From: Mactromeris polynyma
Taxonomy: Eukaryota > Mollusca > Bivalvia > Venerida > Mactridae
Length of the DNA: 64,000 nt
Direction of reading: 5' to 3'
NCBI GenBank assembly: GCA_032209605.1
Contig: JASFXZ010000010.1
Coordinates: 8,763,385 to 8,827,384 of the forward strand
Shown here piece by piece: positions 56,701 to 62,700 of this stretch (positions are counted from its first letter, which is position 1; each line of letters starts with the position of its first letter). The position numbers and the translations under genes are program-made. The notes under the pieces were generated by a model. That model saw only the letters and a program-made list of their open reading frames with translations. It was not told the DNA's origin and searched no databases.

Positions 56701-59700
56701 CTTATTAATGGTCAGAGCTTGTTGTGCAACATAAAAAGAGGTTCTGAATGCTGGTCACTACAGATCCAATATGGATTTTGGTAAATTCACCGAAATTCAG
56801 CGGATTTCAGTAAGGTAATGTACCCTTTATCGAAAGGTTAACCAATCCACGTCAAGGTTACAAACGTTGTTCGGTTGAAGAGTAATTGCCTTGGTGGTTA
56901 ATGTAAGATTTTATTGGTTTACACAACACTGATATGCAAATAGCAAAACCATGTTAGTACGGCTGTGCCAAAAAAGAATATATTTAACAGAAGTTGATCA
57001 CGCGAGTACTGGTTGGTAGCCAGGAAGCAGTCATCGAGAGTGATTAGTATATGAACTTGTTTCATAATCGATGTAAAATAAATAAGTTTAAACTTTATAA
57101 CTATTTGTAATAAAATCCTTTTTGTCGACACCTATATATATGTAAACCCACTAAATAACAACATAAATTTTAGTACACACTGAAACTATTTTTTCTTTTT
57201 ACAAACATAATACTTTCAAGAAACTTTTATTATAGACACAAACCTTTTTGATGATTCTGTAGTTCTCAGCATGTTTTTTATCTATGGGTGGACCCAGATC
57301 TAGGTCAATTGCTGACCCCTTCTCTGCTGTGAAAATGTTTTTCTAAGTAGAGAAAAACATAATTTTACTTATATACAAAATGCCCCTAAGTCTACTAAAA
57401 CAAACAAATAACCAAATGAATCTAAGAGCCTTGGTAGTACAGAGACTAAGTTGTCAACCGCGCAGATTTTCAACATGATTCTACAGTGAACTTCAATGAT
57501 CATTATTAATCAACTACTCAATATTGGCTTTAATATTTAACAATTGTCCCAGCTGATATGAGACCAACTTGAGCAATATTTAGATAAACAAGGCTAATAA
57601 ATGGCAAAACCAGGGCCACTACGGGAAAACAGGGTCTATATGAGATTCAAGCCATTTGATTGGCCGAGAAGCAGGGCCAATACGAAAAACAGGGCCAATA
57701 TGATTTTGAAGCTGCCTGATTGGCTGAGAAAGCAGGCCCAATACCAGAATGACGTTTTGCATTTCTATGATCGCCATCTGAAAAATGTGTGCCAATTGCC
57801 CAATATTGGATAGTTAATTAATAAAAGTGTCATTAATCAAGTAGAAGGACAAGTGATTTCGTATTTATATATTTCATTATATTTTTTCATTATATTATTG
57901 CTATATCGAAGTATCAGTTTTTTTAAAACAATGTTGAAACATCACAATGGTAGCATCAGAAAGTTAGATGTGCCACAAGGACAAGCTATGATGCTCACCT
58001 CAGTCTTCTTATCTCCCCCTTTCTTCTTCTTAGAGTCGTCACTCTTTTTCTCTTTGTAAACCCACAGTTCAGACTTCTCAACCAAGTTCCGTAACTCATC
58101 CAGATCTGATTTTATTTGATTATAATTCTCCACATCACTGTCAGTAACCAATAACTGGACCTGAAAATAAACATTTCCTTGAATACTTCCGTTGCACTGG
58201 ACACACCTTTCAATACAATGCACAAGGTCATAAAACTTGGTATGGAGACCAGTCTAAAGAGCACTGTCTTACCATTGGTCAATTGGAAGACTGTGCTCAG
58301 AAACAACCAATCAGTGGATGATTTTCCAAATGTTTTATAACAAAAGCATATGCCTATAATAAACGTTATCAAGTATATCTATATGTCTGTTGAAAATATC
58401 TACAAGAATTAAACAGGAATGCAGACCATTATTGAGACATTGCTTCTATCATCAATAATTTAATCAGGCACAATAACTCTGGATGTGTTTTTCTCAAGAA
58501 CAGTAACTTAAGATGTGATTTACTCAGGGACAGTAACTCTGAACAAGATTCACTAAGGGACAGTAACTATGGTATTTTTTAAGAAGATTCAGTCTGGTTT
58601 AATGCGGCATTACAGTTTTTCTCTCTTCTCAGGTGGCTATAATAATTGTAGTTTCAAACCACTCTAATTCTATTTCATGTTACAAAAAGACCTTGTGTTA
58701 GTTTGAAATTGATGCTTTTCTCATTCAGTCTTATCTATTACAGATTATGTAATTTTTTTTAAATAAAACATGTTTTCGTTTGTAAAAATGTCACTCCTAC
58801 CTAACATGTCAAGAAGTTCTTTTTACATGCATTAAAAGACATATTATGCCACTTTGAACATATAGGAACCGGTGTGTGAAAATTGACACTGACTATAATG
58901 TTATGGAATTGTTAAACCATCTAGAGACAATATGTAATCATCAGTCCTTGGTTATATTATAACACAATATATAGTACAAGGGGAAGTAAAGTTTAGACCC
59001 AAGTTATACCTGTTTGAAAGCTTGCAGCACTTCACGTCTCTGGCTAAAATGTCGGAACAATAGCTGTAGGGAACCGGACACAAGAGCCGGGTAGTTGTGC
59101 ATGACCAAGTTCAACAATACTCGTAGGAACATCTTGCCACCTTGATCGTCGAGATCTAACTCGGCCGTTTCGGCACTGAAAACACAAATAAGACAACCAA
59201 ATATACAACTGTAATCCATTATGTACACAGAGGTGAAACTGTCTATAGACAAAAGTAATAAGAAACAAGAAATTTCTTTAAAAAATATAAATCAGAAGGA
59301 TATGTTCCATCCTGTAGGGAATGTTTGTTTATTTAGTATAATTCCAAGAACTGGACCCAAAAACCTTGGGTGCGGAAGTTCTTCATCATTTCTACTTCAG
59401 TTCAATACATATCATCAACTACCAGCTTCCAAAAATAAAAAAACCCCGATCTACCAAACAAAACTCACAGGTCAAACAAATCTCATAATAATAGGCCTCA
59501 TTTAAAGACCAAGTTAGATATAAGCCTCTGATATAAGCCTCTGATATAAGCCTCTGATATAAGCCTCTGATATAAGCTTCTGGCTTAGAGGCTTATTGGA
59601 TGTTTTCATCTTTAAATAAAAATTATAATTATTAATGATGACTTCAAATTAGGGGATCCTTAAAAAATGGTTTGCTAGCCATACCCATTATTGCTTGTGT

Positions 59701-62700
59701 GATTCAATAGGAGGTAACAATCATTTTATCACATATACTACAGATTAATTACACACAGAGTACTAGCCAGAGCCAATTTCGGTCAATCGGTCAAGGCACC
59801 ATAAACATACAATTTTTTAAGGATAGCCTTACTATCGTAATAAATTTGCAATACTTACGTGCCACCGAAAATATCCTCAGCTTGTTGGCCAATACTAACA
59901 AGGTCTAAACCTGTAGCAAAAAATAAATGAATAATAAAAATATGTGATAAGTCAGTCAACTTTTGAACAACTGTATTTTTGTCCAAATCATGAATATTGA
60001 AACATACTTTGTTTTTAACATTTTTTAATGATTTTGGTTCATATTAAAATTTTATATTAAAATTACATCTTAAGAATTTAATGTAAAAAAAAGATTTTCA
60101 GCTTCAAATAACTGATGAAAATGTTTCAATAAAATTTTGTGCTTATAATTATTACATAATTAATTTATAATTAAAATTTACATACACAAACTTTAATTTT
60201 ATGAATACTGATATTAACAAGTGATTTACTTGTATATAAAGATATATAAGATAATATACAAAATTGCATTCCTATGATACAAGGACATTCAATAAGGTAT
60301 CAATATATACAACATATGCCGGACTGTTTCCTTATTTCAATGAAACAATTTTTTTTCAGTGCGCTAGTTAATGTGTCACAATAAAACTACCGTACTTCCT
60401 CTATTAAATCAAAGTCAAAACTGGCCACATGGTGAAAGCCAAAAAATTGACAGAAATTATCCATCATAAATGAAAAAAAATATATTTCTAATCTTAACAT
60501 TCAATTATGTTTTAAACTAGATGCGTCTATAAGACTTCAGGCTTTTCAAGCATTATTGATAGGAAACCAATTTTTTAAGTTGAAAAAGGGCCATAACTCC
60601 TCCAAAAATAGGTGGATTGTGACTAAAATCAAGCTTGACCTATATTTGATTGTCCTTTGCTTATGTACGCAATATGAATTGAATCCATCAATCCTTTCAA
60701 GAGTCCTTCATCATATACCAATTGTTCGCACGTATGGACGACGGTAACCATTTATGCCCCTTTCCCATTCTTTGAATAGCGGGAGCATAAAAATTACTGA
60801 GGGTAGGCACAAAACTACGGTAATCACTTACTATTTCACAATCTCTTTGTCCAAACATAAGAGAAAATCATCTGAACGGAAGAAGATTTTCTCCACTGGT
60901 TCATAAGCAGAAGCAGGGCAGTACTTTGTGACCATCCCTCAATGTATGTATTTAAATAGAACAGAATTTGGAATATTTTGTTGTCTATCCAAAGTATAAT
61001 GTGTGAACCTACTTTGTGACCATCCCTCAATTTATGTATTTTAATAAAACAGAATTTGGAATATTTTGTTGTCTATCCAAAGTATAATGTGTGAACCTAT
61101 CAGCCATAACTGGAGGTAAAAATAATGATTGAGAGGCTATGTTGTATAGATTGATACCACAAAAATCTATGTGATTATATAACACCTTAGTGCAAACAAT
61201 ACCAGATGCATCATAAAAATTATACTTCAGAAACAAAATTCTTCCAGCTCTCCTCATTAACTAAACCTTTTCACATGATTACATAAGAACAATATTTATA
61301 ACTCTGTAAGTAGCACAATCAGCAATGGACACAGACAATTACAGAGTTCAAAGATACATTAACTAGTTTAAATTAAAGTCGGTATCTATGGGTAGACTGA
61401 CAAGGATATCTAGTTTTGTTGTACTGAGGACATTGACAGAGAGTCTTATCCCCCTGAGTACTGGGTAGCAATGATTGCCAATCCCACAAAAATAACTAAA
61501 TCAAACAAATTCTGAGATGGCCCACTGACAAGCACCAGTCATATTTTCAGATGGTCCACAGACAAACACTGTCATACTTTCAGATGCCCCACAGACAAAC
61601 ACCAGTCATACTTTCAGATGGCCCACAGACAAACACTGTCATACTTTCAGATGGTCCACAGACAAACACCAGTCATACTTTCAGATGCCCCACAGACAAA
61701 CACTGTCATACTTTCAGATGCCCCACAAACAAACACCAGTCATGTTTTCAGATGCCCCACAGACAAACACTGTCATATTTTCAGATGCCCCACAAAAAAA
61801 ACACTGTCATACTTTCAGATGCCCCACAAACAAAAACTGTCATACTTTCAGATGGTCCACAGACAAACACTGTCATACTTTCAGATGGTCCACAGACAAA
61901 CACCAGTCATATTTCAGATGCCCCACAGACAAACACCAGTCATACTTTCAGATATCACACAAACAAACACCAGTCATATTTTCAGATGCCCCACAGACAA
62001 ACACCAGTCATATTTTCAGATGCCCCACAAACAAACACCAGTCATATTTTCAGATGCCCCACAGACAAGCACCAGTCATATTTTCAGATGCCCCACAGAC
62101 AAGCACCAGTCATACTTCAGATGCCCCACAGACAAACACCAGTCATACTTTCAGATATCACACAAACAAACACCAGTCATATTTTCAGATGGTTCACAAA
62201 CAAACACCAGTCATATTTTCAGATGCCCCACAAACAAACACCAGTCCTATTTTCAGATGGTTCACAGACAAACACCTGTCATATTTTCAGATGCCCCACA
62301 GACAAACACCAGTCATATTTTCAGATGCCCCACAAACAAACACCAGTCATATTTTCAGATGGTTCACAGACAAACACCAGTCCTATTTTCAGATGGCACA
62401 CAAACAAACACCAGTCCTATTTTCAGATGCCCCACAAACAAACACCTGTCATATTTTCAGATGGCACACAGACAAACACCAGTCATATTTTCAGATGCCC
62501 CACAAACAAACACCAGACATATTTTCAGATGGCACACAAACAAAAAACCATTCATAATTGGGAAGGCCAGTAGAGGAAGACTACCGTATTCATAATTTGC
62601 TTGATGAAAGCGTGTCATGCTAAACTCAAAAGAAAACTAAATGAAAAACAAAAATGTGCTGTGCAATAATGAACTAAAGAATTTAAAAGATGCAACAGTT

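Noticed and set aside
60832..60923. Exon-like segment on the minus strand between AG and GTAAGT ([19 protein letters not shown])
   Set aside because: Length 92 nt does not fit the phases of exons 1 and 2, which already join in frame, and it does not resemble any IP3R segment.
61551..62595. Three overlapping plus-strand open frames of 290-340 codons
   Set aside because: All are translations of the 34-bp minisatellite in different frames; low complexity, no start context, no domain.
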